A stretch of 64,000 bases of DNA from Salinicola salarius (lineage in GTDB: Bacteria > Pseudomonadota > Gammaproteobacteria > Pseudomonadales > Halomonadaceae): positions 162,591-226,590 of the forward strand of contig NZ_PZJT01000003.1 in NCBI RefSeq assembly GCF_003206135.1. Reading direction: 5' to 3'. Position 1 is the stretch's first letter, and the number at the start of each line of letters is the position of its first letter. Made by a program: the position numbers and the translations under genes. Under the pieces are notes generated by a model. The model ran no database searches and was not told where the DNA came from. It worked only from the letters and a program-made list of their open reading frames with translations. This document shows positions 1-8,328 of the stretch, piece after piece.

Positions 1-85
1 ATCCCGGGCCGTCGTCATCGCTTTCGTGGTGCCGGAACGCGCAGCCATGCACCATGACGGTGCACTATCGCGTACGTGCGCGCCG

Positions 86-1045
86 TTATCGCCCGGCGTG
101 GCGTGCAGCGACCGCCATTACCCCGGCCAGCGTGGCCCGATCGCTGTCGACCGCCTCGACACGGATGCCGGCGGCTTCCAGCGCGAGGGTATAGCTCTCG
201 CGCAGCGAATCGGCGCCGACCAGCCGTACGGTATCGAGCCCGGGGCGAGCTTGCCGCATGGCGTGTACCTCTTCCCCGATCAGCACGCCGGAGAGGAAGC
301 TGCCCACCTGCCCCGCTTCGAGCCCGGCATAGAGATGCCGGCTGCGCGCCTCGAACAGCGCATGCATCACGCCGCCGGGGCAACCCGCTCGGGAAACGCC
401 CAGCCGGAACGCCGACTCGTCGAACGGCGCCTCGTCGCGGGCCGGCTCCCCCGGCAAGGTGTGGAAGCGCACGGCGTGATAGAGCTCGCCGGTCATTACC
501 GTGGTGAACTCGGCCATCCGGCCGCCCTCGAGCCGCGCCCACTTGCTGTGGGTGCCCGGCAGGCAGCAATCGCCGCTGTCGATGCCCGCCAGCGCCAGCG
601 CGCCGAACGCCTGGACCTCTTCGCCGCGCATCACGTCGACATGCTCCGGCGTCACCTGCTTGACGCCCGGCACGATCCAGACGTTATCGAGCCCGGGCGC
701 GGCGACCACGTTGTCCGCCAGGTCGGCGGCCGTGGCCGGCAGCTCCAGCTGCGGCGCCTCGAACCAGCCCCGCGCCGAACCCACCATCCCGGCCAGATAG
801 ACCGGGACTTTTTCAGCGCCCGAAGCCACGCCCTCAGCCCCCGAAGCCGCGCCGCCGCCATTCCGCCAGTCGTCGGTCTGCGACGCGCAGTAGTGGGGGA
901 ATTCGCTCTGGCTCAGTGCGCGCAGGCCGGAGGCCGAACGCCGGCTGTCCAGCACCTCGCCGCTGGCCGTGTCGACCAGAAACGCCCGGAAGTTGCTGGT
1001 GCCCCAGTCGATGACGATCAGGCGATCGGGTGCCGCACCGCTCAT
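86..1045 (-). CDS. dgoK: 2-dehydro-3-deoxygalactonokinase
   Basis: Phosphorylates 2-keto-3-deoxy-D-galactonate (KDGal) to KDPGal with ATP, the second step of galactonate breakdown, in the cytosol. The 319-residue protein opens with the sugar-kinase phosphate motif DWGTSNFRAF (from residue 13) and has GTHSKW in the middle, as expected of the DgoK family; length is normal. It is the last gene of the operon visible here and its start overlaps the aldolase stop by 4 bases (ATGA), so the two are translationally coupled. Bases 1-85 downstream hold no gene that I can support. Confidence 0.9.
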   Translation of the reverse strand: MSGAAPDRLIVIDWGTSNFRAFLVDTASGEVLDSRRSASGLRALSQSEFPHYCASQTDDWRNGGGAASGAEGVASGAEKVPVYLAGMVGSARGWFEAPQLELPATAADLADNVVAAPGLDNVWIVPGVKQVTPEHVDVMRGEEVQAFGALALAGIDSGDCCLPGTHSKWARLEGGRMAEFTTVMTGELYHAVRFHTLPGEPARDEAPFDESAFRLGVSRAGCPGGVMHALFEARSRHLYAGLEAGQVGSFLSGVLIGEEVHAMRQARPGLDTVRLVGADSLRESYTLALEAAGIRVEAVDSDRATLAGVMAVAARHAGR

Positions 1046-1728
1046 GCGTCCGCCTCGCGTTCCAGCTGCTCCGCGTGGCTGGCGACTTCACGCAGGCGGC
1101 GCCACTCCTCGACCAGCTCGGCGGCGATCCGGCCCACCTCTTCGGCGCTGCGCCCCGGCTTGTAGAGATTGCTGCCGAAGCCAAAGCCGGCCGCGCCATG
1201 AGCATGCCATTCGCTCATGTTGCTCTTGTCGATACCGCCGACCGCCAGCACCGGCAAGCCCTTGGGCAGGATCGCGTTGATGGACTTGAAATAGCCCGTT
1301 CCCAGGTCCGCCGCCGGGAACAGCTTGAGCGCCGTCGCTCCCGCCCTGGCCGCCGCCAGCGCCTCGCTCGGCGTCATGCAGCCGATCATCGGCGCCAGGC
1401 CATGCTCGACGCCCGCCCGGATCACTTCAGGGTCGGTGTTGGGCGTGATCAGCAGCGGCGCCTCGAGCGTCGCCAGCCGCTCGGCATGAACCGGATCCAG
1501 CACCGTGCCGGCGCCGATCACCACGTCGTCCGGGCAACGCCTGGCGATCGCCGCAATGCTGTCCCATGCCCGCGGCGAATTGAGCGGAATCTCGATCAGC
1601 TTGAAGCCCGACGCCACCAGCGCATCGAACACCGCATCGATCTCTTCCGGCGTGATCCCGCGCAGAATGGCGACCAGCGGCCGCTCGCGCAGCGCCGATT
1701 CCAGGGCGAACTTGCGTGTCTCGTTCAT
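1042..1728 (-). CDS. dgoA: 2-dehydro-3-deoxy-6-phosphogalactonate aldolase
   Basis: Cleaves KDPGal to pyruvate and glyceraldehyde 3-phosphate, the last step of the pathway. The 228-residue protein is a class I KDPG/KDPGal aldolase TIM barrel: GITPEE near residue 24, the catalytic-region Glu46 (KLIEIPL), IGAGTV at 71-76 and the Schiff-base Lys135 in ALKLFP. A purine-rich ribosome binding site (reading gaggagag) lies just before the ATG. This is the stand-alone aldolase, unlike the DgoA-DgoD fusion annotation once used in E. coli. It is separated from dgoD by a 277-base non-coding gap. Confidence 0.92.
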   Translation of the reverse strand: MNETRKFALESALRERPLVAILRGITPEEIDAVFDALVASGFKLIEIPLNSPRAWDSIAAIARRCPDDVVIGAGTVLDPVHAERLATLEAPLLITPNTDPEVIRAGVEHGLAPMIGCMTPSEALAAARAGATALKLFPAADLGTGYFKSINAILPKGLPVLAVGGIDKSNMSEWHAHGAAGFGFGSNLYKPGRSAEEVGRIAAELVEEWRRLREVASHAEQLEREADA

Positions 1729-2005
1729 TTCTCTCTCCTCGTTTCGGCCGGTCTAAATCGCATGATCGAGCGTAGCCCATAACACTGAACGCTCTGGCGC
1801 CAGCCAAGCCGCGCATTTCTGGGTGCTCTGCGTCGGCGAGCGACGACGGCTGAGCGCCAAGTATGGTGCGCTCGAGAGCCAGCCGAGCGAGCTGAAGCGC
1901 AAGGCGCCCGGCGCACAGAACCCGGAGCATATGGGGTATATGTGAGGAGTTCGCGCACCGGGCAACACTGCGATTCACTCGCGCAGGCGGCTATCGAGCG
2001 TGCCG
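1729..2005. other. dgoA-dgoD gap with repeat-like or gene-remnant sequence
   Basis: This gap in an otherwise tight operon is GC-rich and looks structured. On the plus strand an open frame without a sensible start, beginning after a TGA near 1763, ends at the TGA near 1945 with ...LKRKAPGAQNPEHMGYM. On the minus strand the same DNA is also open for about 60-70 codons. The peptide does not resemble any enzyme I know. I think it is a dispersed intergenic element or a degraded gene rather than a real CDS. Only one copy is present in this window, so the repeat idea is inference. Confidence 0.4.
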
Positions 2006-3154
2006 TTACCATTCCGCGATCGAACCATCCTCATGCGTCCAAACTGGGTTTCTCCAGCGATGGCCGACCTTGGAACGCTCCTCGACGAAGTCCTCGTCGA
2101 TCTCGACGCCAAGCCCTGGCCCCTGCGGGATCGCGCAGTACCCGTCCTCGATCGCCAGGGCGTTCTTGTCCACCAGGTAATCGAGCACGTCGTTGTCCCG
2201 ATTGTAGTGGATACCCATGCTCTGCTCCTGGATGAAGGCGTTGTGATTGACCGCATCCACGTGCAGCGAGGCGGCCAGAGTCAACGGCCCCAGCGGGCAG
2301 TGCGGCGCCAGCGCCACGTCGAAGCAGGACGCCAGCGTGGCGATCTTCATGCCTTCGCTGATCCCGCCGCAGTGGGAAAGATCGGGCTGGACGATATCGA
2401 CCATGCCCTCGGCGAGCAGGTCGCGGAACTGGTAGCGAGTGTGCAGTCGCTCGCCCGTGGCGATGGGATACCCCAGGCCGCTGGCGATGTGCTTGAGGCT
2501 CGGCAGGTGTTCCGGCAGCACCGGCTCTTCGACGAACATCGGATGATACGGCTCCAGCTCGCGCAGCAGCGCCTTGGCCATGGGTCGATGCACGCGGCCG
2601 TGGAAATCGATGCCGATGCCCACGTCCGGCCCTACCGCATCGCGCGCCTCGGCGACACGGGCCACCGCTTCGTCCACCTTGGCGTGGGAATCGACGATCG
2701 CCATCTCGGCGGTGCCGTTCATCTTGAAGGCGGTGAAGCCCTTGTCGACCAGCGCCTTGGCGCCGGCGCCGACATCGCTCGGCTTGTCGCCGCCGGTCCA
2801 GGCGTACATGCGCATCCTGTCACGGCAGGCGCCACCCAGCAGTTGGTGAACCGGCACGCCGAGATCGCGCCCCTTGAGATCCCACAGCGCCTGGTCGATA
2901 CCGGCAATGGCGCTCATCAGGATCGGCCCGCCGCGATAGAAACCGGCACGGTACATGATGTTCCACAGATGCTCGATGCGGTGCGGATCCTGGCCGATCA
3001 GATAGTCGGACAGCTCGTGCACCGCCGCTTCGACAGTGGCTGCGCGCCCTTCGACCACGGGCTCGCCCCAGCCGTAGCAACCTTCATCGGTCTCGATCTT
3101 GAGAAACAGCCAGCGCGGCGGAACCTGCCAGGTTTTCAAACGGGTAATTTTCAC
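2006..3154 (-). CDS. dgoD: D-galactonate dehydratase
   Basis: Dehydrates D-galactonate to 2-keto-3-deoxygalactonate. This 382-residue member of the mandelate racemase/enolase superfamily has the Mg ligands Asp183 (in GIDFHGR), Glu209 (FVEEPV) and Glu235 (ATGERL), plus His185 and His285 (APHCPLGP). These are the positions I recall for E. coli galactonate dehydratase, which makes galactonate the most likely substrate rather than another sugar acid. It lies between the TRAP permease gene and the aldolase gene on the same strand. Confidence 0.93.
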   Translation of the reverse strand: MKITRLKTWQVPPRWLFLKIETDEGCYGWGEPVVEGRAATVEAAVHELSDYLIGQDPHRIEHLWNIMYRAGFYRGGPILMSAIAGIDQALWDLKGRDLGVPVHQLLGGACRDRMRMYAWTGGDKPSDVGAGAKALVDKGFTAFKMNGTAEMAIVDSHAKVDEAVARVAEARDAVGPDVGIGIDFHGRVHRPMAKALLRELEPYHPMFVEEPVLPEHLPSLKHIASGLGYPIATGERLHTRYQFRDLLAEGMVDIVQPDLSHCGGISEGMKIATLASCFDVALAPHCPLGPLTLAASLHVDAVNHNAFIQEQSMGIHYNRDNDVLDYLVDKNALAIEDGYCAIPQGPGLGVEIDEDFVEERSKVGHRWRNPVWTHEDGSIAEW

Positions 3155-3192
3155 GGATCACCTACACTTTTCGCTCTGGGGTTGAGTCGCTC

Positions 3193-3227
3193 GGCGCTCC
3201 CGGTCATGCCATGACGCCGGGAGCGCC
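3193..3227 (-). promoter_or_regulatory. Strong hairpin between dctM and dgoD
   Basis: An 11-base arm (GGCGCTCCCGG) pairs perfectly with its complement, and a further TCAT/ATGA pairing sits inside. No U-tract follows in the direction of transcription, so it does not look like an ordinary intrinsic terminator. It more likely stabilises or punctuates the polycistronic message between transporter and enzyme genes. Confidence 0.6.
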
Positions 3228-3256
3228 TCGAGCGGAAGTCGGACGTCTACGACACC

Positions 3257-4561
3257 TTATACCAGCCACATTGCCAGATTCGGCCATACCAGCAGCAGCG
3301 CCAGCACGCAGAGCTGAATGGCGATGAACGGCAGCAGGGAAACGAAGATATCCTTCAGGCTGATCGACGGTGGCGCCACGCCCTTGAGGTAGAACGCAGC
3401 CGGCCCGAACGGCGGCGTCAGGAACGACACCTGCATGTTGACGGCAAACAGGATGCCGAACCACACCGGATCGTAACCGAGCTGAGTGACGATCGGCACG
3501 AAGATCGGCAGCGTCAGCATCGCGACGCCGATCCAGTCGAGGAACATACCCAGCACCAGCAGGATCAGCATCATCACCAGCATGATCACGATGGGCGCGA
3601 CATCCAGCCCCATGATCATCTGCGAGATGAAGCGATTGCCGCCCATCAGGTTGTAGACCCCCACCAGCGCAGCAGCCCCGATGCCGATCCAGATGATCAT
3701 GCCGCAGGTGCTCAGGGTCTGGTTGAGGCTGGCATGCAGCGTCTTGATCGAGAACTCGCCGCGCAGAATGATCGCCACGAACACGCCGAAGACCCCCATG
3801 GCCGCCGCTTCGGTGACCGACGCGACACCGCCGTAGATCGTGCCCAGCACCAGAAACGCGATCAGTCCGGGCACCAGGATCGCCTTGAGCGCCTGCCCCC
3901 TGGTCTTGATCTCGTTGTTCTCCCGCTCTTCTGCGGTCAGCGGCGGCCCCAGCTTCGGGTTCTTCAGGCACCGCAGCAGTACGTAGAGGATGTAGCTGCC
4001 CATCAGTACCAGGGCCGGCGTGATGGCCGCGGTGAACAGATCCGCGATCGACTGGCTGGCGATCAGGCCATAGATGATCAGCACGATCGACGGCGGCATC
4101 ATCGTGCCCAGCGAGCCACCGGCACAGACCACACCGATGGAAAGATGCTTGTCATAGCCCAGGCGCAGCATCTGCGGCAGCGCCAGAATCCCCAGCAGCA
4201 CGATCTCGCCGCCGATGATTCCCGACAGCGCCGCGAGAAAGAACGCCACGACCACGGTCTGGATCGCCACGCCGCCAGGCAGACGCCCGGCAAAGACCCG
4301 CATGGCGTTGAACAGATCCTTGGCGATGCCGGATCGATCCAACAGCGACGCCATCAGCACGAACATGGGCACCGCGACCAGTGAATACTCAGTAATGAAG
4401 CTGTAGACGCGACTGGTGACCAGCGGCAGCGCCATCGGCCCGAACCAGCCGAACGTGAAGCCGAGCGCCACCAGACCGGTAATGAATGCCAGCGGCAGAC
4501 CGGTGATCAGGAGCGCGAAGATGGCCCCGACCAGCAGCCAGGTTCCCGTTGCGATATCCAT
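3257..4561 (-). CDS. dctM: TRAP transporter large permease (DctM type)
   Basis: Twelve-helix membrane subunit that carries out sodium-driven uptake of the substrate delivered by the periplasmic protein. The 434-residue sequence is hydrophobic throughout and has typical DctM stretches such as GGSLGTMMPPS and the C-terminal LTPPFGPAAFYLKG. Its ATG shares one base with the TGA of the small permease (TGATG), so the two are coupled. Given the surrounding dgo genes the substrate is probably D-galactonate or a related sugar acid. This replaces the MFS transporter DgoT used in enterobacteria. Confidence 0.92.
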   Translation of the reverse strand: MDIATGTWLLVGAIFALLITGLPLAFITGLVALGFTFGWFGPMALPLVTSRVYSFITEYSLVAVPMFVLMASLLDRSGIAKDLFNAMRVFAGRLPGGVAIQTVVVAFFLAALSGIIGGEIVLLGILALPQMLRLGYDKHLSIGVVCAGGSLGTMMPPSIVLIIYGLIASQSIADLFTAAITPALVLMGSYILYVLLRCLKNPKLGPPLTAEERENNEIKTRGQALKAILVPGLIAFLVLGTIYGGVASVTEAAAMGVFGVFVAIILRGEFSIKTLHASLNQTLSTCGMIIWIGIGAAALVGVYNLMGGNRFISQMIMGLDVAPIVIMLVMMLILLVLGMFLDWIGVAMLTLPIFVPIVTQLGYDPVWFGILFAVNMQVSFLTPPFGPAAFYLKGVAPPSISLKDIFVSLLPFIAIQLCVLALLLVWPNLAMWLV

Positions 4562-5196
4562 CAGACGTTCTCCCCGCGGTCATGGTTGGCCGCCGGGCGT
4601 CGCCCGGTCACGCTCTGATAGAGATGCCACAGCGCCTGCAGCGTCATCAGCACCAGCGCCGCCAGAATCACCGTCTTCACCAGTGCCGGGAACGGCGGGT
4701 TCCACGAGGTTCCCGAACGCTCCAGACGCCAGTCCCCCATGGGGCCATGGGTCGCCGTCCAGCTCATGGTGAAGGCGGCATAGCTCATGCCGAGACAAAA
4801 GCCCAGCGTGACCAGATCATTGAAGACATCCAGAGCGCGCTTCAGGCGCGGGCCGGCGATGTCGTACAGCACGCGAACGCGAATGTGGCGATTGCTCGCC
4901 ATCGCGACGGGGCCACCGACCGCAAAGGTCAGCGCCACCAGCATCACTACGGATTCATGCACCCAGGAGGTCGGCGAATCGAAGCCGTAACGCATGATCA
5001 CTTCGAACACGCTGATCGCCATGGCGATGAAGACCAGCCAGGCGGCATAACGGCCGCCCCGACGCACCCAGCGGTCCAGCGGCGTACGGATCTCGTCGTT
5101 GCTTTCCTCTTCCGGAACCTGGTTCTGAATCGGTTCCGGCGGCCCTTCCTGCACCGGCATCGTGACCTCGTCCGTATTACGGGTCGGTTGTGTCAT
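4561..5196 (-). CDS. dctQ: TRAP transporter small permease (DctQ type)
   Basis: Four-helix membrane partner of the large permease. The 211-residue protein has a long acidic cytoplasmic N-terminus (about 45 residues) followed by hydrophobic helices and the DctQ-like VMLVALTFAVGGPVAMASNRH region. The first ATG gives 211 residues; an in-frame ATG at residue 13 is an alternative start. It is coupled to dctM by a TGATG overlap and separated from dctP by a perfect palindrome. Confidence 0.88.
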   Translation of the reverse strand: MTQPTRNTDEVTMPVQEGPPEPIQNQVPEEESNDEIRTPLDRWVRRGGRYAAWLVFIAMAISVFEVIMRYGFDSPTSWVHESVVMLVALTFAVGGPVAMASNRHIRVRVLYDIAGPRLKRALDVFNDLVTLGFCLGMSYAAFTMSWTATHGPMGDWRLERSGTSWNPPFPALVKTVILAALVLMTLQALWHLYQSVTGRRPAANHDRGENV

Positions 5197-5224
5197 CGTG
5201 GGTTTTCCTCGAACGCCAGCCGAA

Positions 5225-5258
5225 CATCGCCGCGCCGGGTCGACCCGGCGCGGCGATG
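5225..5258 (-). promoter_or_regulatory. Perfect 34-base palindrome between dctP and dctQ
   Basis: Seventeen bases starting CATCGCCGCGCC are followed directly by their exact reverse complement, centred on GTCGAC. No U-tract follows. The position, directly after the binding-protein gene and before the permeases, is where many transport operons keep a hairpin that protects the upstream message and lowers permease expression. Confidence 0.7.
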
Positions 5259-5274
5259 ACGGATGCCGGCGTTG

Positions 5275-6294
5275 TTACATCAGGTTGTTGTCTTGCAGGT
5301 AGCCCACGACCGAGTCGTAGAATTCCTGAGTGACGTCGTTGCGGCCGGCCCAGTCTTTCCACTCTTCCTGAGCGATGTGACGGAACTTGGCACGCTCTTC
5401 ATTGGACATGTCGACGAGGTGGATATTGGGGTCCTTGCGCGCTTCGCTCACGGCCTCGAGATCCAGCGTCTTCAGCTTGGCGACCATTTCGTAGGCCATC
5501 TGATCGACCGAGACTTCCAGAATCGACTTGAGATCGTCCGGCAGACCATCCCAGATCTGCTTGTTGAGCGAAACGGCGACCATCGGCAGCGAGTGGAAGC
5601 CCGGATAGTTGGGATAGTTGGCGAACTCGTACAGGCCCTGGGCGTAGTTGGTCGCGAAGACCGTGTAGTCCGCCGCGTCGATCACCCCTTTTTCCAGCGA
5701 GGTATACACTTCCGAGCCCGGCAGGTTGACCGGCGTCGCCCCCGCCTTTTCGAAGATGTTGTAGACCATACCTTCCGGCGCGCGCACCTTGAGGCCTTTC
5801 AGGTCTTCGACCTTCTCGATCGGGCGCGAGCTCGGGAAGGATTCCAGCCCGGTCGCCGCGGCACCGATCAGGTGAACACCATAGGGCTCGACCAGCTCGT
5901 TGTAGATCTGCTCGCCGCCGTGATATTTCATGTAGTCGAGGAACTGGTACGGATCGCTCCAGGCACCGACCAGATTACCGATCATGCCGAAGGCCGGATC
6001 CTGGCCCGAGAAGTAGCTGGGGTCGGTCAGGTGCCCCTGCAGAATGCCGGAACTCACCGCCTGCAGGGTCTGGTTGGCCTGCACCACGGCATTGACCGGC
6101 AGGATCTCGATGGCGATACGCCCGTTCGACATCTTCTCGACGTTCTCGGCCCATTCCTTCTTGATCTCGAACTGCGGCTCGCCGGCGGTTTCGGACGTCT
6201 GGAAGGTCCATTCATAGTCGGCAGCCTGAGCATTGAGCGCGAACGCGCCAAGCGCAGCGATGGCCAGCCCTTGAAGTGGCATGCGTAAAGTCAT
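5275..6294 (-). CDS. dctP: TRAP transporter substrate-binding protein (DctP type)
   Basis: Periplasmic receptor that captures the substrate for the DctQM permease. The 339-residue protein begins with a signal peptide (MTLRMPLQGLAIAALGAFAL..AQA, cleavage after about residue 24) and has DctP-family features: VKVRAPEGMV-like region near the middle and the TPVNLPGSEVYTSLEKGVIDAAD stretch that reads substrate and shape. It follows the regulator gene by 22 bases and is the most promoter-proximal transporter gene. The substrate is inferred from context as galactonate. Confidence 0.9.
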   Translation of the reverse strand: MTLRMPLQGLAIAALGAFALNAQAADYEWTFQTSETAGEPQFEIKKEWAENVEKMSNGRIAIEILPVNAVVQANQTLQAVSSGILQGHLTDPSYFSGQDPAFGMIGNLVGAWSDPYQFLDYMKYHGGEQIYNELVEPYGVHLIGAAATGLESFPSSRPIEKVEDLKGLKVRAPEGMVYNIFEKAGATPVNLPGSEVYTSLEKGVIDAADYTVFATNYAQGLYEFANYPNYPGFHSLPMVAVSLNKQIWDGLPDDLKSILEVSVDQMAYEMVAKLKTLDLEAVSEARKDPNIHLVDMSNEERAKFRHIAQEEWKDWAGRNDVTQEFYDSVVGYLQDNNLM

Positions 6295-6316
6295 TGTGAG
6301 TCTCCAGTAGCGTTTG

Positions 6317-7096
6317 TTATCGCTCGAATGTCGGTGGGGACAGCGTGATCGAAGGCGATCGTTGCATGATGTCCTCCATTCCCAGATCCCGGCCGGTACG
6401 TTCCAGCACCGAGAGCGCCGCCTGCTCGGCGGCTTCCGGCTGACGCAGGCGAATCGCCTCCATCATCCGAAAATGGCGCGCCATGCTGTCGTCGAGCTCA
6501 TCGGCACTGTGGTTGGAACGCTCGACGATCAGGGCAATGGCGGGTCTGAGCACGTGGCTGATCTGTGCCCAGATGAGGTTGTGGGAGGCCGCGAATATCG
6601 CCTCGTGGAAGGCCACGTCGTAGTCGTCGTGGCTCTGGCCCTGCCAGCGCAGATCGGCCTGCTCGAGGGCACGGATCATGCCTTCGTAGGCGGTCTCGAT
6701 GGCGAGCAGATCCGAAGCCGTGGCATGGGTCGCGGCCAGGCCGGCCACGAACGGCTCGACGGCCACGCGAAAGGCGAAGACTTCCCGCTGCAGCCGCGGA
6801 TTGGGCTGGGCGTAGCGCGCCATCCAGGCGCTGACCTGCGGATCGAGCAGATGCCAGGCCGAAAGCTCGCGCACCCGTGTGCCCTGCCCGGAAACCCGCA
6901 CCAGCAGGCCGACGTTGACCAGCTTCTGCAGTGCGCTGCGCACGGTGCTTCGGCTGACACCGAAGCGCTCGCAGAGGTCGATCTCCCGCGGGATCGTCTC
7001 GCCGATCGCGTACTGGCCGCTGAAGACGGCCTCGGCGAGGGCTTCGGCGATGTCCGGTCGCTGACTACGACTCGTGGCGGCCGTGGCATGACTCAT
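6317..7096 (-). CDS. GntR/FadR-family transcriptional regulator of the galactonate operon
   Basis: DNA-binding repressor with an N-terminal winged helix-turn-helix (residues about 13-75, with IPREIDLCERFGVSRSTVRSAL as recognition region) and an FCD ligand-binding domain (about 90-235) with the His/Asp-rich metal or effector pocket (DVAFHEAIF, HFRMMEAI). It resembles DgoR-type regulators, so the expected inducer is a galactonate pathway compound. It is co-directional with, and just ahead of, the transporter and enzyme genes, so it likely autoregulates the whole operon through the inverted repeats at 7114-7146. Confidence 0.85.
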   Translation of the reverse strand: MSHATAATSRSQRPDIAEALAEAVFSGQYAIGETIPREIDLCERFGVSRSTVRSALQKLVNVGLLVRVSGQGTRVRELSAWHLLDPQVSAWMARYAQPNPRLQREVFAFRVAVEPFVAGLAATHATASDLLAIETAYEGMIRALEQADLRWQGQSHDDYDVAFHEAIFAASHNLIWAQISHVLRPAIALIVERSNHSADELDDSMARHFRMMEAIRLRQPEAAEQAALSVLERTGRDLGMEDIMQRSPSITLSPPTFER

Positions 7097-7113
7097 GGGG
7101 ATCCCGCGCTTCC

Positions 7114-7146
7114 TTGTAGGACTAGGTACAGGTTATGTCCGACATA
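7114..7146 (-). promoter_or_regulatory. Paired GntR/FadR-type operator candidates
   Basis: Two inverted repeats of the GT-N3-AC type used by FadR-subfamily regulators lie 18-50 bases upstream of the regulator start: TTGTAGGACTA (7114-7124) and TATGTCCGACATA (7134-7146, perfect arms). Their centres are 21 bases apart, two helical turns, so two dimers would bind on the same face. I could not place a convincing -35/-10 pair. Confidence 0.6.
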
Positions 7147-7213
7147 GGATCAACCAAACGCCTCCGACTTGCCTTTAGACTTTGGTCGGCAAACGAGTCG
7201 CCAAATTACAAAC

Positions 7214-7238
7214 AAAAAAGCCGGTCATCGAGACCGGC
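7214..7238 (-). terminator. Intrinsic terminator after galE
   Basis: On the minus strand a 7-bp stem (GCCGGTC/GACCGGC, 5-base loop) is followed by six U residues. It separates the polysaccharide operon from the galactonate operon. Confidence 0.85.
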
Positions 7239-7287
7239 CCTTTCAGAAAAGCAGCTGACTATTGACAGCGACTATTGCCTTCCACCG

Positions 7288-8328
7288 TTACGCTGTCGAA
7301 TTCCGTTCGTCATAACCAAGGGGATTGGCGGACTGCCAGTTCCAGGTATCGCGCATCATGTCTTCCAGAGAGTGTCTTGCCTGCCAGCCCAGCTCACGCT
7401 CGGCCTTGGTGGGATCCGCCCAGAAAGCCGGCAAATCCCCATCCCGGCCGGGTGCGAAGCGATAAGGCACTTGCTGGCCAGTAACCCGCTGGAAGGCCTT
7501 TACCATTTCCAGCACCGACACGCCCTTACCGGTGCCAAGGTTGTAGGCGTGAACGCCAGGCACTTCGAGACACTGCAATGCCTTGACATGCCCTGCCGAC
7601 AGATCCACGACATGCAGATAATCCCGCTCGCAGGTGCCGTCCGCAGTGGGATAGTCATTACCGAAGATCGATAACTGATCCAGGCGACCCACGGCGACCT
7701 GACTGATGTAAGGCATCAGGTTGTTGGGCGTGCCTTTGGGATCTTCTCCGATCAGGCCCGAGGGATGAGCGCCGATGGGGTTGAAATAACGCAGCAGCCC
7801 GATACGCCAGCGCTCATCGGCCTGACTGAGGTCTTCCAGCACTTTCTCGACCATCGCCTTCGAAGTGCCGTAAGGGTTCGATGTCGTACCGCGCGACATG
7901 GCCTCTTGATAAGGAACCGGCGCCTCGATGCCATACACCGTCGCCGACGAACTGAAAATCAGCTTGTAGACCCCAGCCGCCGCCATGGCCTGGCACAGCG
8001 CCACCGTGCCGTTGACGTTGTTGTCATAGTAGGCCAGCGGCGCGTTGACGCTTTCTCCAACGGCTTTCAGCCCGGCGAAATGCACCACGGCGTCAATAGC
8101 GTGCGCGCCGAACAACCGGTCGAGCGCCTTGCGGTCACGAATATCGCCATTGAGGAAAGTGACGGATTTTCCGGTAATCTGCTCGACCCGATGCAACGCT
8201 TCTTCGGAGCCGTTGCAGAGATTATCGAAGGCGACGACCTCGTGCCCCGCTTCCAATAGTTCCAGAACCGTATGAGAGCCGATATAACCGGCCCCACCGG
8301 TCACCAATATGGTGCGATCAGTAGGCAT
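7288..8328 (-). CDS. galE: UDP-glucose 4-epimerase
   Basis: Interconverts UDP-glucose and UDP-galactose to supply galactosyl donors. This 346-residue extended short-chain dehydrogenase has the NAD motif GGAGYIGSH near residue 11, the catalytic Ser-Ser-Ala-Thr-Val-Tyr (SSSATVYG) and Tyr-x3-Lys (YGTSKAMVE) about 25 residues later. Last gene of the polysaccharide operon, followed by a terminator; its start overlaps the initiating transferase gene by 11 bases. Confidence 0.95.
   Translation of the reverse strand: MPTDRTILVTGGAGYIGSHTVLELLEAGHEVVAFDNLCNGSEEALHRVEQITGKSVTFLNGDIRDRKALDRLFGAHAIDAVVHFAGLKAVGESVNAPLAYYDNNVNGTVALCQAMAAAGVYKLIFSSSATVYGIEAPVPYQEAMSRGTTSNPYGTSKAMVEKVLEDLSQADERWRIGLLRYFNPIGAHPSGLIGEDPKGTPNNLMPYISQVAVGRLDQLSIFGNDYPTADGTCERDYLHVVDLSAGHVKALQCLEVPGVHAYNLGTGKGVSVLEMVKAFQRVTGQQVPYRFAPGRDGDLPAFWADPTKAERELGWQARHSLEDMMRDTWNWQSANPLGYDERNSTA

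Noticed and set aside
38..72. Hairpin (TGCACC/GGTGCA) just downstream of dgoK as a terminator
   Set aside because: Short stem and no U-tract in the direction of transcription; the operon may continue outside the window.
1729..2005. Small proteins on either strand in the dgoA-dgoD gap
   Set aside because: No good start or ribosome binding site and no recognised family; kept only as an unexplained element.
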